A DNA stretch of 64,000 nt, taken from NCBI GenBank assembly GCA_030490835.1, contig CM059972.1, forward strand, positions 31,227,452 through 31,291,451, in the 5' to 3' direction. Shown here piece after piece: positions 1 through 13,020 of this stretch. The position numbers were made by a program, and so were the translations under genes. Each line of letters begins with the position of its first letter. The stretch's first letter is position 1. The notes under the pieces were generated by a model. It worked only from the letters and a program-made list of their open reading frames with translations, did no database searches and had not been told where the DNA came from. The DNA comes from Annona cherimola. Lineage: Eukaryota > Streptophyta > Magnoliopsida > Magnoliales > Annonaceae.

Positions 1-764
1 TAGAGGTATAGGAGAGCTCAAAGCTTGAACAGAAATTTTGATTTCCGTAAACTGGGTTAGACTCAAAAATCACTTGAGAGTTCAGTTAAATTTTGGTCTG
101 TCAAATTGAAATGCGTATGGTGCCAAAACTATGAAAGATTTTGACAAGAATATATAGTTAGTGTGAAAGCCTCATCTTCAATTATGTGGGCCCATTTATT
201 CAGAGAGCTTAAGTGCTGTACAGGCTTCACAAATAAATTTGAAGAGGTAAAAGGTTTCATGCTGTCATTACTCATAAAATGATTAATATGATGCATACCA
301 TTTAAACTAAAAAACTTGGCTAGCATATGCAGATGGAGAACCAAATAATGACATCCCACCAGATCAAAGATAGAAGAAATATCTGATCAGTCCATCAGGA
401 TCCAATGGAATTCATTGTCAATAATGCCAAACAACAGAGAGACAGCTTGCCAGAAATGACATTGAGATTGGTTAACTGCTTAGAGTTTTTTTTTTTGAAA
501 ATTCTTTTCACTTGATTTGATTTTAGCCCAGATCACTTCCTCAGATCATTCTCAAATGATGAAAACTGCAATCCTGAGGTACCTTGAGATGATCCAACTC
601 CTAACTAGTCCGCCACCCACAGAGAATATTGCCAGAAAGGACATCACCTGACCTTGCTCAAATGTCATGAAAGCAAATTAGAATTCTCCGTGGTGGAAAA
701 GAAACTGTTAGGAATAAATGAATTTCTGCAATTCCAATCCTCATGTCAACCAGGTGTATTTCTG
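1..764. other. 3' flank of the SANT-domain gene
   Basis: No convincing gene is visible. The stretch directly follows the stop codon of the minus-strand gene at 765, so its right part is probably that gene's 3'UTR. Open frames here are short and unlike known proteins. Confidence 0.5.
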
Positions 765-3700
765 TCAACACCCAACATCTTTTCCTGTAGAAATTTCAGG
801 GTGATAGGCAGTTTCAGGAATCCTAACAAGATTTTGAGTTCCTTCCCTTTCTGACCAAATTTGAGATTCAACAGCCATATTTGTGTCACTAGTACATTCC
901 TCATCAATACCCTCCACTTTAGAATCATCAGTACCAACATGTACAGAACTTGTTTCAACATCAAATGCACGCCGCCTAGAAGATCTCCGCATCAAACTCC
1001 CCTGTGGCAATGCCTTTGTTCCCCTTCCCCGGCGTCTGGTGCTAAAGAATCCACATTCAAAGGCTTCCAACACTTTCGTTGTCAATGGCCGATTTCTGGT
1101 GCTCTGCCTTCTAGAATTGGCAGAAGGCAAGTCCCCGACAGCGATGCCATTTTCCAATGCATGGGATAAGTCAGGTTGCTGACAGCTTTCTGAACCAAAC
1201 AACAATCCATTTGCAATTGAACCATTCTGGCTATCTGCCACCTTTGATATGAAGGGCTCAACAGTTTCAAAATCAGGTGCCACATGGGGTAAGTTCAGGT
1301 CGATCAAAGTCCGGGGAAGCTGTTTTTCATGAGACAATGCTGCAGCACATATAGTGTCGGCTGCAAAACAGTTCATTGTGGGACCACACTCATTCCTCTT
1401 ATCCGGGATGCTTTTTCCTTGACCAACCTCTGTGATCATGATATTCCTTGGTTCTAGCGATAACTGCCCACCACAAGGTTTTTCTTCTTTCAGTGGCAGG
1501 CATGAAGAGGAAACCTTAGATAATTGGCTTACTTCTGCCTGATTACAAACATTCAGCCTTGGCAACTTAAGGCGACCCCTAAAACAGTTCCGCCGATCAG
1601 ATCTCATTCTAGCCCCACATCTACGCTTTACCCTCGTCTTGCAATGATCACCATTCCATGGACTGGGGAACAGATCCTTGTGGCTGGTCATCACATCAAC
1701 TGAATCTGCATGATTGATTGACATCCCTTTTGGTAGAGTAGTTAGTTTACTCGATGATACATCTGCATGAATTCTATTTCCCTGCATGCAGTTCAAGCCA
1801 TCCAGCAACTCATTTCCATCAGCCATAGTTGGGTAGGACTGTTTATCATTCAACAGCATATCAGCTGATTCCTGCTCATTTACCTGCCCTTCAGAGCAAC
1901 TTTCATTGTCTGATTCACCAGATGAGCTTCCAGGGGCAAGAGCGTGGGTGCCACGTTCAGATAATCCTCTGGTGATATCAACCGGTAAGCTTCTCAATTC
2001 TCTTACCTGACATCCTCCTCCTCCATGAAGCAAACTAGTGTCAACAATTGTAAATCTTGCAACCTCTGAGTTGCGGTTTGGAAGCCTTGGGCGAAGATAG
2101 CAATGTCGTTGATGATCAGGCTTGTCCAACGTGCTATTTTTTTGCCATCCGTATTCTACCTCGGTTCCATTTCCATTATCAGCTGCATCAACTTCCAACT
2201 CAAGAAGATTTGGGTCAGATGCTACTTTATTTAAGACATCACTAATAGAATCAAAATAATGGTCGCCTTTAACAAGCTTCCTTCTTGAGAACTTCTTAAT
2301 GCCTGGGATGAGGAATACCAAGGGATGTTTGGAACCAACAAACCCCTGATTCATGGGCTGCTCAGAATGCCAACCCCTTGCCAACAACCGTGGCCAGACA
2401 GCTTCCCAAAACAAATCATTTGAACGTGCCTTGCTCAGTCTAAAATCTCCGGTCAGAAATTTGATGATGTCTCCAGATGTGAGGCTGGAGCAAGCTTTGC
2501 CTATTGGTATTTCAGAGCGAAGTGAAATCACCTGGTTTGCTTTCATCGGCTCCATTACAATGCCAGTCAGGTCACTTTTTCTCCCTTTGCCAATTCCTAT
2601 GGCTTCCACAAGAACTTCCAAGCCAACCATACCTTTCAAAGATGAAACATAATCTTCTAAAGATATCTTCCCCTCACCAAACATCTTGGACACCTGCATA
2701 TGAATTACAACATGCAATAATTCAAAAATAATAAGAAGAAAAGGGGAAAAAAAAAAGAAGAAGTAAAGCTCTATTTCATATATGGAATAGCCTGAGAAAC
2801 AGAACTTAAGATCTCTCCAACTAGATTAGACTAGGTTAATGCAATTCTTATGGTTTTGAGCCTCAACAAATGAATGGGGAAGAAACAGTAATACCTAGTT
2901 GCACTGTTCTTGCACAGCACCTAACACAGTGGCTGAACCATGTATAGCCAAGGATGGACAATGTTCCCCTCCCCCACAAGAAAAAGTAATAATATTAAGT
3001 AACGTATTTGTTATTGTAGTATTTTTTTTCATAATTAAAACAAATGAAACCTATTTTTATGTTTATTACAATGTTATTTGTGATCTCTGCATTATTTAAT
3101 GGGAGATGATCATAAAGAGGTTGCATATCAGTTATTTTTATTTTAGCTATTCTTATTAAATCCAATGCATTTCTAATATTCATCCATGTATACTGATTCT
3201 TGATTCAAAAATCACTTTGCTTGGAAACTTGTATATTCTAAGAATTCAAAATTGTGAAATTATTTGTTATCACACGTAAAATTCTTTGAGCAAAGTGAAT
3301 TTTTGAATCAGGAATAAGTATATCTGAATGAATATTTATAAATGGATTGGAGTTAATAAATACAATATTTAGAGTGCAAAAATCAACCTGTTGCATGGTA
3401 TAATACCAAGAAATCAATTGCACATGATCAGATCATTACTCCTATTTAATAGATGAAACCTTAAATTATTTTTTCTCATTTTTATTTATTGTTCCTTTTA
3501 AAGAATCATAAATTTGGATTTTGTTATCATTTCTTCATTTTTTAAGCTAAAAAAAAAATCCAGATTGTGTGTTTGACATTTAGCTTCTTCTGTTTGGCTT
3601 GAAGCAACAATAGTGTAAAATCACTCGTTACCTTTTTCTTTAACCATAATTATTTGTGAACGTGCTCAAGTATGAGATTAAGCAAATGCCTATGTCAAAA

Positions 3701-4983
3701 ATGCTAACCACTGAATGCAACCACAGCAAGTCTAGTTTTCCAGGCCATCTGTAAAGATGGACTTAGAAAACAGAGCGACTCCATTGCCATTTGGGTAGTA
3801 GCAAAGGGAATATTGTCCACAAAAATGACCACCCAGACTGACAATGGAAAACATGAATTCTACTTATGTTACATATCTGCATACCATATTAAAAGAAAAG
3901 GCCTGTAACTTGAATTGGAAGCATGATATTGCTAAGGCCATGACAAACCTCAGAGGTTATGTCATCTAGAGAGAACAATGTTGGTTCATGCAAGGATAGG
4001 ATTTAAAGTAGATAGTATAGCAAAGGTCCAAAGCTAGAAAAGATTACCTGCAACAAAGCATTACCAAAATCAGCTGAAACACAGGGCAGCAAACGTGACA
4101 ATAGTTCCTGCTGCCTCCATCCAGTAAAAATCCGCTGCCCATGTATAGACCTTCGGCTTCTCATCTTCTGGCATTCAGACCATCTGCGATGCCCATCCGA
4201 CCGGTAAAATTGTCCATAGTAGAATGACTGTATGTCCCCCATCCCCTTACTCTCTACAAATCTTTTCACCTGAACAAGATTCTTGCCAAAAATGTAGAGA
4301 CCGAGGATAAAACTCTCTTTCTCAGTATTACTCCATGAGCTACCCAATGAGCCAGGCACAGGATAGTAATCCTTGCCTTCATGCCGGTTCTCAAAATTGG
4401 ATTTCTTATGTTGCGGCAGAGCAAAATCCACATCCATTTGATCACCCACCAGTGTGTGGTGATAGCACTCTGCTCCGCCAAACTCCTTCCCTTTATCCAA
4501 ATCAACCTTCTCTGGGAGTTCAGATTTAGGCATTGAACCATCAGGGACCTTCAAATGGCTGTTTGAACTCTCAGGTGAAAAGTGACTTGCCAAATTGATT
4601 TCAGAATTCATCTGGCTTTCCTTTTCGGATTTGCATTCTACGTTGTCAGTATTACCGGCATCTACTTCCACCCTCTGAAACTGCATCACTATGTATTTGA
4701 CATGGTCAACTACATCCCTCACCCACATTACTGGGACTGGCAACATGAGTTGATTATAGTCGGCACTATATAAGCTTTTGATGTCATCTGCAATTTGACC
4801 ATTTTGACTATCTAACTGTGCTGCCAGAGACGGAATTTCCACTTGGTACTGGTCTCCAACTCGGGGAAGCACCTCTGGTTCTCCATACATACCACTCATA
4901 CAAGGATATGACAAAGAAAGTACATTTTCTGTAGATGTGTCTTCCATGGATTCTTCATTGTATTCTAATTCTACTGAATCCAT
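765..4983 (-). CDS. SANT/Myb-type arginine-glutamic acid dipeptide repeat (RERE-like) nuclear protein
   Basis: Two coding exons, 4983-4048 and 2693-765, are joined in phase 0. The donor reads CAG|GTAAT and the acceptor ATGCAG|GTG. The product is 312 + 642 = 954 residues. An ELM2-like segment (VGDQYQVEIPSL) lies at about residues 42-53. A SANT domain at about 214-264 carries the spaced aromatics WSNTEKESF, LYIFGKNL and FYYGQFY. The rest is low-complexity and rich in Ser, Glu and basic residues, with Arg-rich patches near the C terminus. Plant proteins of this family are annotated as arginine-glutamic acid dipeptide repeat proteins. In animals ELM2-SANT proteins recruit histone deacetylases, so a chromatin role is inferred only. 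The start ATG at 4983 directly follows a good acceptor (TTTGCCAG|ATG), which implies a 5'UTR intron. No in-frame break is seen. Confidence 0.85.
2694..4047 (-). other. Coding intron of the SANT-domain gene
   Basis: An AT-rich intron of 1354 bp with canonical GT..AG borders on the minus strand. Its middle holds an imperfect foldback element (about 3118-3402). No other coding sequence is recognised in it. Confidence 0.8.
3118..3402. repeat. Imperfect foldback (MITE-like) element in the intron
   Basis: The left arm around 3145-3227 and the right arm around 3281-3375 are inverted copies of each other. The best-matching core is GATTCAAAAATCACTTTGC at 3201-3219 against the reverse complement of 3284-3309. 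The arms continue outward with mismatches to about 3118 and 3402. The overall shape is that of an old hairpin MITE. No target duplication could be fixed. Confidence 0.55.
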
Positions 4984-6706
4984 CTGGCAAATAATTAAAG
5001 AATATTGCGAGAGTTAATTGTAAAAGCTAAAAACATGCAAGGGAATTGAGTATGAGAGGAAACCTATAGAAGTAAAGCAAAGGAATTGAACTATTACACA
5101 ACAATAATCTAATTAGAAAGCAGCTTTGAGAAAAACATAATTGAAAAATCAAACTTAGATGTATTTTATATGGCACAAGAGAAAAAGACAACCATAAGTG
5201 ACTTTGTTAAGGCTAACTCCATAAAGCCAAGTTGCAGCTACCAGGAGACAATTCACACAAAAAGCATGAACCAAGCTATCATGGTCAGAAGAAATCTCAA
5301 TCAGAAAAATCCTAATTTCTTCCCCCAAGAAAAAAAAATTTCGCAATGAAAACAGTCCCATTGCAAACAGCAACATTTGATTCATAATTATTCCATAAAA
5401 GTATCACTTTTTGCTAAACATAGAGAGGCAAGGCCTAGCTTTTGTTTACCAAATCAATGGACTCCAAATGGCTCCATCAGGATATGGACTGTCCATCAAT
5501 ATATCACATTCAGCAGCCACGCAATATCCCTTGAGAATGAATAATTATGATAATGGTGTGTATTACAAGGGTCAGAATCAAATGGTTAGTGTGATCCAGC
5601 CATGGGAACTTTCTGGGCGCCCCATGAGGCAAGGCCTAGCTTTTGTTTAGCAAATCAATGGAGTCCAAATGGTTCCATCAGGATATGGACTGTCCATCAG
5701 TATATCAAATTCGGCAGCCAGTGATATCCCTTGAGAATGAATAATAATGCTAATGGTGTGTATCTACGTCCCAATCACATGGTAAGAGTGATCCAAGCCA
5801 TGGGAACTTTCTGCACATCCCATTCAGCAATGGCCTACCACACAGCATTTTAAGATCACCTGTAACCGGACTGGAATGCCAATGAAGAGAAACATTACCA
5901 CCAAAGTTAAAGAAGCCAATGACTAATAATAATTCCAAGTAACTACATGAAAGTCATTCCACAAAAACTCATCATGTTCGGGTATAATCACAGAGAACTG
6001 TGAAATGAACACGGAAATTGTGACCTCCATTATTGATTTTAATATCAATATCAACAATCTTTGTTAATCAATTACAACCAAGTTCGATTATAATGGTATT
6101 GATTAACAACAATAATGATGATTAGCAAAAATAGTAATTATAATCCTAATAATAGTAGTAGTAATACTAACAAACAATCATGAAGGAGCTATGTGCCCCA
6201 AAAGACCTCTATTTTATACACCCACACCAATGAAGTCAAAAATAGAAGTATAAAACTGAAAATATCCAGTATGTATACCGACATCTAGCGCGGAATGTAT
6301 ATCGAAATCTAGAGTGGAATTCCTATTCAATCTCAATCAGACAAGTGACGAATCGGCACACCCCATTTCAACTGCGGCAATTCCCCATGTGTTCATCATA
6401 CACAAGAGCAACAGCAACAGCGACAGCGACAGCAACTTCGACACAGCATCATAAGCTAAACAAAGTACATTAAATCGCCCACCAACCACATGAATAAAAA
6501 CAACGAAAGCAGCAAGGCATCATGCACAGAAGCATAGGTGAAGAGAAATGGCGAGAAACCTCCATGGATGGAAGAGCTTCAGACGTCGAAACCCACGTGG
6601 AAAGACGTGCCTGCTGTGGAAATAGCATGTGAGAAACGGGTTTTGACGGTCGTGTAAGAAATGGCCTTAATTAGATGGAAATAGCATCAAGAGACGGAGA
6701 GATTTA
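4984..6706 (-). other. Probable 5'UTR intron of the SANT-domain gene
   Basis: On the minus strand the acceptor TTTGCCAG abuts the start codon at 4983. A good donor, GCG|GTAAATC, lies at about 6706, so a 1.7-kb leader intron is likely. An alternative donor, GGAG|GTTTCTC, lies near 6568. The intron holds a 201-bp tandem duplication and otherwise simple AT-rich sequence. Confidence 0.5.
5427..5828. repeat. Tandem duplication, two 201-bp units
   Basis: Unit 1 (5427-5627) and unit 2 (5628-5828) both begin GGCAAGGCCTAGCTTTTGTT. They stay alignable to the shared CCATGGGAACTTTCTG near their ends, with scattered substitutions and small indels. The repeat lies in the probable 5'UTR intron of the SANT-domain gene. 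Confidence 0.85.
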
Positions 6707-6990
6707 CCGCAATATCTCTGCTGCTAAAATTGGAATTCGTCGGACCTCTGGCAGCAAAAAATGAGAGGGAAGGCAGCAAAGAAAAAACCGAAAAAACAAA
6801 AAGAGAAAAGAAAATCGAAGAAAAGACGACTGCTCGATCGATGGAGAGAGAGTGCGGGGGAGATATAATTCGGTGCTTCGGACGTGCACATTCCACCCAT
6901 TCCACCTGGCCGGTCGAAAGTTGCAATCAAATAGCTCACAACCGCACGATCAAATCTATCTGACTTGCCACAGCGATGAGCAGCTGGGAT
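6707..6990 (-). promoter_or_regulatory. Probable 5'UTR exon and core promoter of the SANT-domain gene
   Basis: Read on the minus strand this is a pyrimidine-rich stretch (6760-6830), typical of plant leader sequences, ending at the donor GCG|GTAAATC. The transcription start cannot be fixed by eye. No long open frame resembles a protein. Confidence 0.4.
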
Positions 6991-8029
6991 TTTGGGTTTG
7001 TAATTTGGGAAAACACTAAGGAAAATTTGTCGAAAAGTAAGAGAACGAAGGAATGTAACAAAAGTAATTAATTTTTTATGGAAAAGTGAATAAAATTAAA
7101 ATGTATAAAATAATCGGTTCTGTTTTTTACAACTCCTTTTTCTACGAAATTCTCTTTATTTTTAATACCATCATTTCATTTATTATATTTAACATTATTT
7201 ATAATATTTTTAAAAAAAATTATTCATTGCATAATAAAATAATTTAATATTAAATGTTAATTTTGAAGTTATATTTTTAATATCTAAACTGTCTAAAATA
7301 TAATTTTTACATGGATAAATGATTTTATAAAACATTATTACAGTCTAATACATGTGTAAATAGATCCAAGCATTTTTCATAATTTACACATAAATATATA
7401 AATTTTTCAGCCAATGTGACCCATAAATTATGATAAAACTTAGTCCCCTAGATAAACAATAATGTTAGATATAATAAATGGATTAAATTTTTCATCAAAA
7501 ATTAAAATCTTAAATTTTGAATGTGTTATGTGGCTAGATAGCCCTGAAATAATTGTATAAATAAATGGGACGTAAATTAGTACCATGCTTATATTGTTGT
7601 TGCAAGTCAACAGTGCGCACACTGTTGTTGCCTCAGGGACTTGGTACAAAATACAAGGAAAGTGGTGTGGTTGAAGAGTACAAGTAAGGTGAGGTGGGCA
7701 CTGTTCCAAATATGACAATGCCCACCTTATTTTGGCCCATTCAAACAAGTGTGAACGACGAAGAATGATGGTAAAATAAGACGATTGTGTGATCAAGAGA
7801 AAAGTTTATTTCGTTGCCACTATTTTCGGGGTTTGATTATTTGATTTGGGTAGACCGATTTGTTATGCATTAAATGGGCGGCTGGTTGGATTTTTATACT
7901 GTAGATGGTTGGATTAGATCGGCAGCTTCGACTGTTCGTGCGTCACGGTTTTACAGAGGCCGCGGAGCACAGAACCGTTTCCCGTACTAAAATGCCGAAA
8001 GCCAGGTGCACCGGCTGGCCTCGCGACTG
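6991..8029. other. Intergenic, no gene seen
   Basis: AT-rich sequence. A minus-strand frame of 118 codons at 7440-7796 shows no recognisable domain or codon bias, and I regard it as chance. Confidence 0.5.
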
Positions 8030-8430
8030 CATGGCCTTAAGCCCTTAGCCGTTCATCGCGTAGTACACAATCCGCGGTTCCCCACCCTGGATTTCGAATC
8101 TGGAGCGTCCAACTCTGATCTCTCCATCGGCTGTCGAGCAGAAATCCACGGTTAAGATTGACTGTCTGTATTCTCAGACGGATTTGTATTTTGAATCTAG
8201 ACGGTGGTTGACCATGTTGACTTTTAGTCAATGCCTGATGAACGTGCCAGATCTTCCGCGCACACACTCGTTGCCACGTGCAAGATAGCGCAAGCTCCGC
8301 CCGTCTTTCCGCCAAAACGCTGCCGAAATGTTTCAGTGGGCGACTGGGCGCAGCTCTCTGCTCCAACTATAGCTTCGACCTTTTATCCGTCAATAAAATC
8401 CGAGCCGTTAAATGCGGTTGAATAATTGTT
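8030..8430. promoter_or_regulatory. GC-richer island with G-box and W-box motifs, possible relic promoter
   Basis: This 400-bp island stands out from AT-rich surroundings. It contains a G-box core (CACGTG, about 8275) and W-box-like TTGACC/TTGACT motifs near 8206-8224. No gene that it could serve is visible downstream on either strand, so function is uncertain. Confidence 0.25.
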
Positions 8431-8534
8431 ATAATGACGCTCGAAGAATCATTAAACTTTGGATATTTTTATTTCCAAATATAAAATTCTCGTCATGAGT
8501 ATTATTTTCCAAAGAACACCTTGTATTTTCTATA

Positions 8535-8726
8535 GCTATTTATATTTCTTACTAGAATTTATTACAATATGATCGACATTATCTTTTCATGTAAAAAAAT
8601 ATTTGGTTCCATTTATTTTTATTTCGGTGAGCTATTTATATTTCTTACAAGAATTTATTACAATATGATCGACATTACTTTTTCATGTACAAAAATATTT
8701 GGTTCCATTTATTTTTATTTCGGTGA
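8535..8726. repeat. Tandem duplication, two 96-bp units
   Basis: Units 8535-8630 and 8631-8726 both start GCTATTTATATTTCTTAC and end TTTCGGTGA, differing at only a few bases. The unit length is a multiple of three, so one frame stays open across both copies. Nothing suggests that it is translated. Confidence 0.9.
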
Positions 8727-9249
8727 GGTTTGGAATTTGGATCCCTTTCTTGTTTCACTGAATGGATGGTACGTACGGTCCAACCAGTTGGACCTTATGC
8801 GCATCTGCTGAGTTACGTAATCTTCCCGTAGCAGAAAACAGAGCATGCGCGCGCTTTAGTTATTTATGCAGGACAGATACTTTGATTCTCGACGGTGCTG
8901 ATCTAAGCTCCTTTGACGGGAAATAAGATACTAGCCGTCCAGCCTCTAGGTTTCAAAATGTAATCTTCCTGCTAAATCAACACAATTGATTTTCTTATTA
9001 AAAATAGCTCGTTTGCAGATAATATTAACGGTTTTGATCATGAAACCATTGCTTTACATTTATATTGCGTGAGTTTAAGGCTAATATCAATCATTAATGA
9101 AAGGAAATCAAGACGGGTGGGTGAGAAAGATGTAAGTTTTCCATTTCCATTTTTTATTTCAAAAAAAAAAAAATCTCACTTTCAATACATATCATGTCCA
9201 CTTTTTAATCTATGATACTACTCTCATTTTTTTTATGCGATACTAATTT

Positions 9250-9540
9250 TATGTTAAAAGGGCTTTTGTTTATATCGAAAACATTTAAAACTAAATTTTT
9301 TTAATATAACACTTTTTCACTCTTCACATCTAGTCTATTTTTAATTATTTTTCACTTCTTCATGTATAAATATCTTAATCTTCAATCACTTCTACATAAC
9401 TACTTATACATCTAACCTATGTATTTTAATTTTATTATCTTTATTCTTTACCATTACTCATTTTATATCACATAATTTTTACAAAAAAAGTTTTATACAA
9501 AATTTTTTTATCAAAAGTTTAATTATTTCTTGAACACACC
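9250..9540 (-). mobile_element. MITE copy A of the GTGTGTTTGG-end family
   Basis: This is the inverted form of the AT-rich element that recurs across the window. It contains the conserved internal phrases found in the other copies (an ATACAACTA-like motif and the run leading to TATATCACAT) and ends in GAACACACC. The left end is diffuse. Confidence 0.55.
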
Positions 9541-9549
9541 TTAAATATT

Positions 9550-9830
9550 TTGAGTGTGTTTGTTATTCACTAAAATGATTTTTTTTTTATTTAAAATTGT
9601 TTCCACAACTACCCATTTTTTAATCTTTTATTCACATTTTTATACAACTACCCTAATTTTTAATAACTTCCTCAATTCTTTTTTTGTTCAACTACTTTGT
9701 ATATCTTAATTTTATTATCATTATTCCTCATCATTACCCATATCATATTATATCACTTTCTCTAATTTTAATAACTTTTATACCCAAAACATTTCTTTTA
9801 GAAGTTTTCTCAAATACTAAACACACCTTT
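9550..9830 (-). mobile_element. MITE copy B of the GTGTGTTTGG-end family
   Basis: Starts GAGTGTGTTTG and ends AAACACACC, so both inverted ends are present. The internal order matches copies C, D, F and H (ACTACCC...ATACAACTA...CATTACCCAT...ATATCACTTT). It lies directly beside copy A, separated by only a few bases. Confidence 0.65.
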
Positions 9831-9839
9831 TTTATTTAG

Positions 9840-12096
9840 AAATAAAATATTAAGAAGCAAAAAATGTGAAAAGTGCATATAAAAACACCATGATAGGGCC
9901 ACGTATGAAATTTAAAAAAAAAACCAAAACAAGTAAAAAGAAATGGGGCAATGCACTAGATCTGGGCCCAATAAATATTAGAAAATTATATGAGTTGATG
10001 TTTATTAGGCCCCCAAAATCATTTCATGAGGATTTTTGATACATTACTATATGAATGTTAATAAATATAATAGGTTACTTGAATTTGAAAAAGTCATGAT
10101 TAAAAAAATTAATTTAATCGTAGGAACATTAATCATATACGATGAAATGAGAAAAAAATGACTAAGGTGGTTTTTTTATTAGGTCACCTACCTTGGATAA
10201 TTAAGTATCCATAGAAGTATATTTTTAAGGAAGAGTAACTAAACCACTATCTCCACCCAATATTGAATTCTACACTCTTTTATCGTAACACCTAGTATAA
10301 ACTTATGTCAGTTACTCAGTCATCTAAATAGTGACGTAGATTAAGACAACAAGGGTTAAGAAAGTTGAGTTTATTTAAAATATGAAGTAAAAGGTGATAA
10401 AAATAAATAAATAGAGTATTCAAAAGGCATGGATGAAAACAAGTAAATAAATATTAAAATTTTAAAAAATACTAAAAAATTAATTATTAATTGTTAAAAA
10501 TTAGGCGTGCAATTCGGTCTCAATGTCCGTAGGTCAACCCATTAAGTATAGGTTTGGTTCTAAGAAATTTACCCATAAGGTTGGTTTGGTTTCTCCATAT
10601 AAAATACCTTTCCAAATCCGAACAGGATCAATTTCAGGGATCGGGTATATATTATATAATCGACTTGAATTGCATATATATAGTATATATAATATTATTA
10701 TCATATTGTATATATAATATCGATTGAGCCTTGATGACAAGACTATCTCTAAGCCTTGACTCTTCTAGATCTCTCCGATGTCTTTACCATCTATGCCTAC
10801 ATGCCCCTCCAATAGTGGCCTTGTATCACCTCATAGATCTTAACTTCAATCCTAACTAGTACTATGTATAACTTTCTCCTCTTGTGTGATGTTTTCTATG
10901 CCATAAAAACCCTACCATCCACCACGTCACCTTAATTGAACTGTTGTCTGTCACAACGCTCTCCATGGACATTCTTACTTTCATCTCCTTTCTTCTTTTC
11001 ATTCCTTTCCTTTTTTTCCACTGCTTTCTCATTTCCCTTTGCCTCCTTCTCCATACAATCTTCCTTCTTTTTTGTCTCTTGCTCCACGATCATTATGTGC
11101 TTTATCGTCTTACTTAAAGATTATTTCAACAAATTCCAAAAGTCTATGTATAATAATAAGAAATGAAGGAAAATTAAGAGTTGCTTGTAGGACAACAAGA
11201 TTTATGACCATTTAGAGGTTAAAAAAAATTTGTAGCGGGAAGCCTTCTTTCAATTGACTTTGTTCCCCATTCAGGTACGTGCTCTTGAGTACTCTCTCCT
11301 CTTTCAAAAAATTCATTTGTTTGGTGTTTTTATTTTTACGAATATGGGTTTTATGAATTCTTGAATTTGATTTTTTAGAATAATTTGTGAATTTGAGGGG
11401 GATTTAGTTGATTTAATGAATTAATATTTTTAAACTTCACTTCAAATGTACAAACGAATGAAATCTTGTGTCAATTCCTCATCTATTTGATAGCATGTTT
11501 ATTCTTCATTCTTGCTCATGACTTTTTAACTGTTTGCCAAGGTTTGATGATTTTTTTTGTTAAAAGTTCCATAAAATTTTAACTATTTTATGAATTTCTT
11601 ATAATTGTTTAGAATTAATTTGGTAGATTGTTTATCCCTACTCACAAATTTTCAATTGCCCAAATATCTAGCCTTGTAAACAACTAGCTTTGATTTTGGC
11701 AGCATATTTTGATATTTTTTGAGTGGAGCTCATTTGAGATCAAAATCGAACCTAATTTGACATGTAGTGATAAAGTACGCTTTGAATCGACCCAACCTAA
11801 ACTAAAATATGATAGAGACTTTTAAAATAAGATAAGGGTATAGTCAACATCTACTCGAATCTACTTAATCCAAGCTACACCTTTATCAAAAATAAGTTGC
11901 ACCCTAGTCAAAAATAAGATAAAAGATGTTATAAAAAAAAGATATAAAAATCCATGCTGTAAAATGCTACTTAAGTGAGAAATAGATAAATATCTTATGA
12001 TGATAATGACATTACTCATAATAAGATCGAGATAAATGCATATGCAACTTATTATCTTGATATTATCTAAACCTTCTAAATTATGATGACATTTAC
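9840..12096. other. Intergenic, AT-rich, no gene seen
   Basis: Mostly AT-rich sequence with short TA tracts (10670-10725). Near 10502 a TAGGCGTGCAATTCGG motif resembles one end of the hAT-like elements seen elsewhere, but no partner end was found. A pyrimidine-rich patch at 10960-11090 gives a spurious 76-codon frame. Confidence 0.4.
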
Positions 12097-13020
12097 TATG
12101 GGTGCAACTCGAGCTTATGAAACTCGGGTTAACTTCAACATTTATACTAACCTAATTTATTTATAAAAGTATTCTTGTTAGCGGGTGCTAAGCAAATATT
12201 TCGTTCAATCTACCTCGAAAAAACTCATTTACAATATTTTTTCATTTTTCTCTATGTATTTGTTTATCTTAGTGTATTTAATATATAAATTAAGTTTTAA
12301 TATTTTTTATATATTTACATATTTTTTGAGATTTTTAAAGATAAGGATTTTTTCAATACATATATACACATAGATGTTTAAAAATCTCAAAAAAAATTAT
12401 ACATTAAAGTGATCATACTAGCCTAGGCTAAGCAAATGTCTTACTTAGCCTACTTCAAAAAATTCATTTACAATAATTTTTTCTTTATGTACTTATTTAT
12501 CTAAGTATATGTCAGTATATATATTTTTAAAATTTTTAAAAATATGGATATTATATATATATATTTAAAAATTTTAAATATATATATACATATCCAAAAA
12601 AGTAATAATTAATTTTATATGTTAAATACACTTAAATAAACAATTGTATGAAAAAATAATAAATATTATAAATGAGTTTTTTGAAATAGGTTAAGCGAGA
12701 CATTTCCTTAGTTCGAGCTAATAGGATCATTTCTTATATATATACATATATTCAAAAAAGCTAAAACTTGATAAATGTTTAATACACCTGAACAAAAAAA
12801 GTGAGATAAAAGAAATGAAAAAAATGTTGTAAATAGATTTTTTGTGGTGAATTAAGCGAACTATTTACTTAACTTAAGCTAACAAGATCATTTATTATTT
12901 ATAAAACATTAATTCCAATCTTAGCCTTATTTGTAAAACCTAAACTTTAATCCTATTTTAAAAATTAAGTTCGAGTTGAGTTTCAAGTTAGAATTTAGAT
13001 TAATGCATTTACATTTTAAT
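12097..13020. mobile_element. Degenerate hAT-type element related to the one at 29869-30839
   Basis: The start (TATGGGTGCAACTCGAGC at 12097) parallels TAGGGGTGCAACTCGGGC at 29869. The segment around 12920-12990 (TTATTTGTAAAACC, GAGTTGAGTTTC) parallels the interior of that element. The two halves are split by foldback sequence at about 12150-12905. The right end is not resolved. Confidence 0.45.
12175..12905. repeat. Foldback element with a second copy nested inside
   Basis: The outer arms are near 12175-12240 (GCTAAGCAAATATTTCG) and 12830-12905 (inverted, GCGAACTATTTACTTAAC). Between them lies a second element of the same family, about 12405-12722, with arms GCTAAGCAAATGTCTTAC and, inverted, GTTAAGCGAGACATTTCC. 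A lone arm of this family is also seen at 31240-31430. Confidence 0.55.

Noticed and set aside
7440..7796. 118-codon minus-strand frame
   Set aside because: No domain, no recognisable similarity, AT-rich surroundings. Likely chance.
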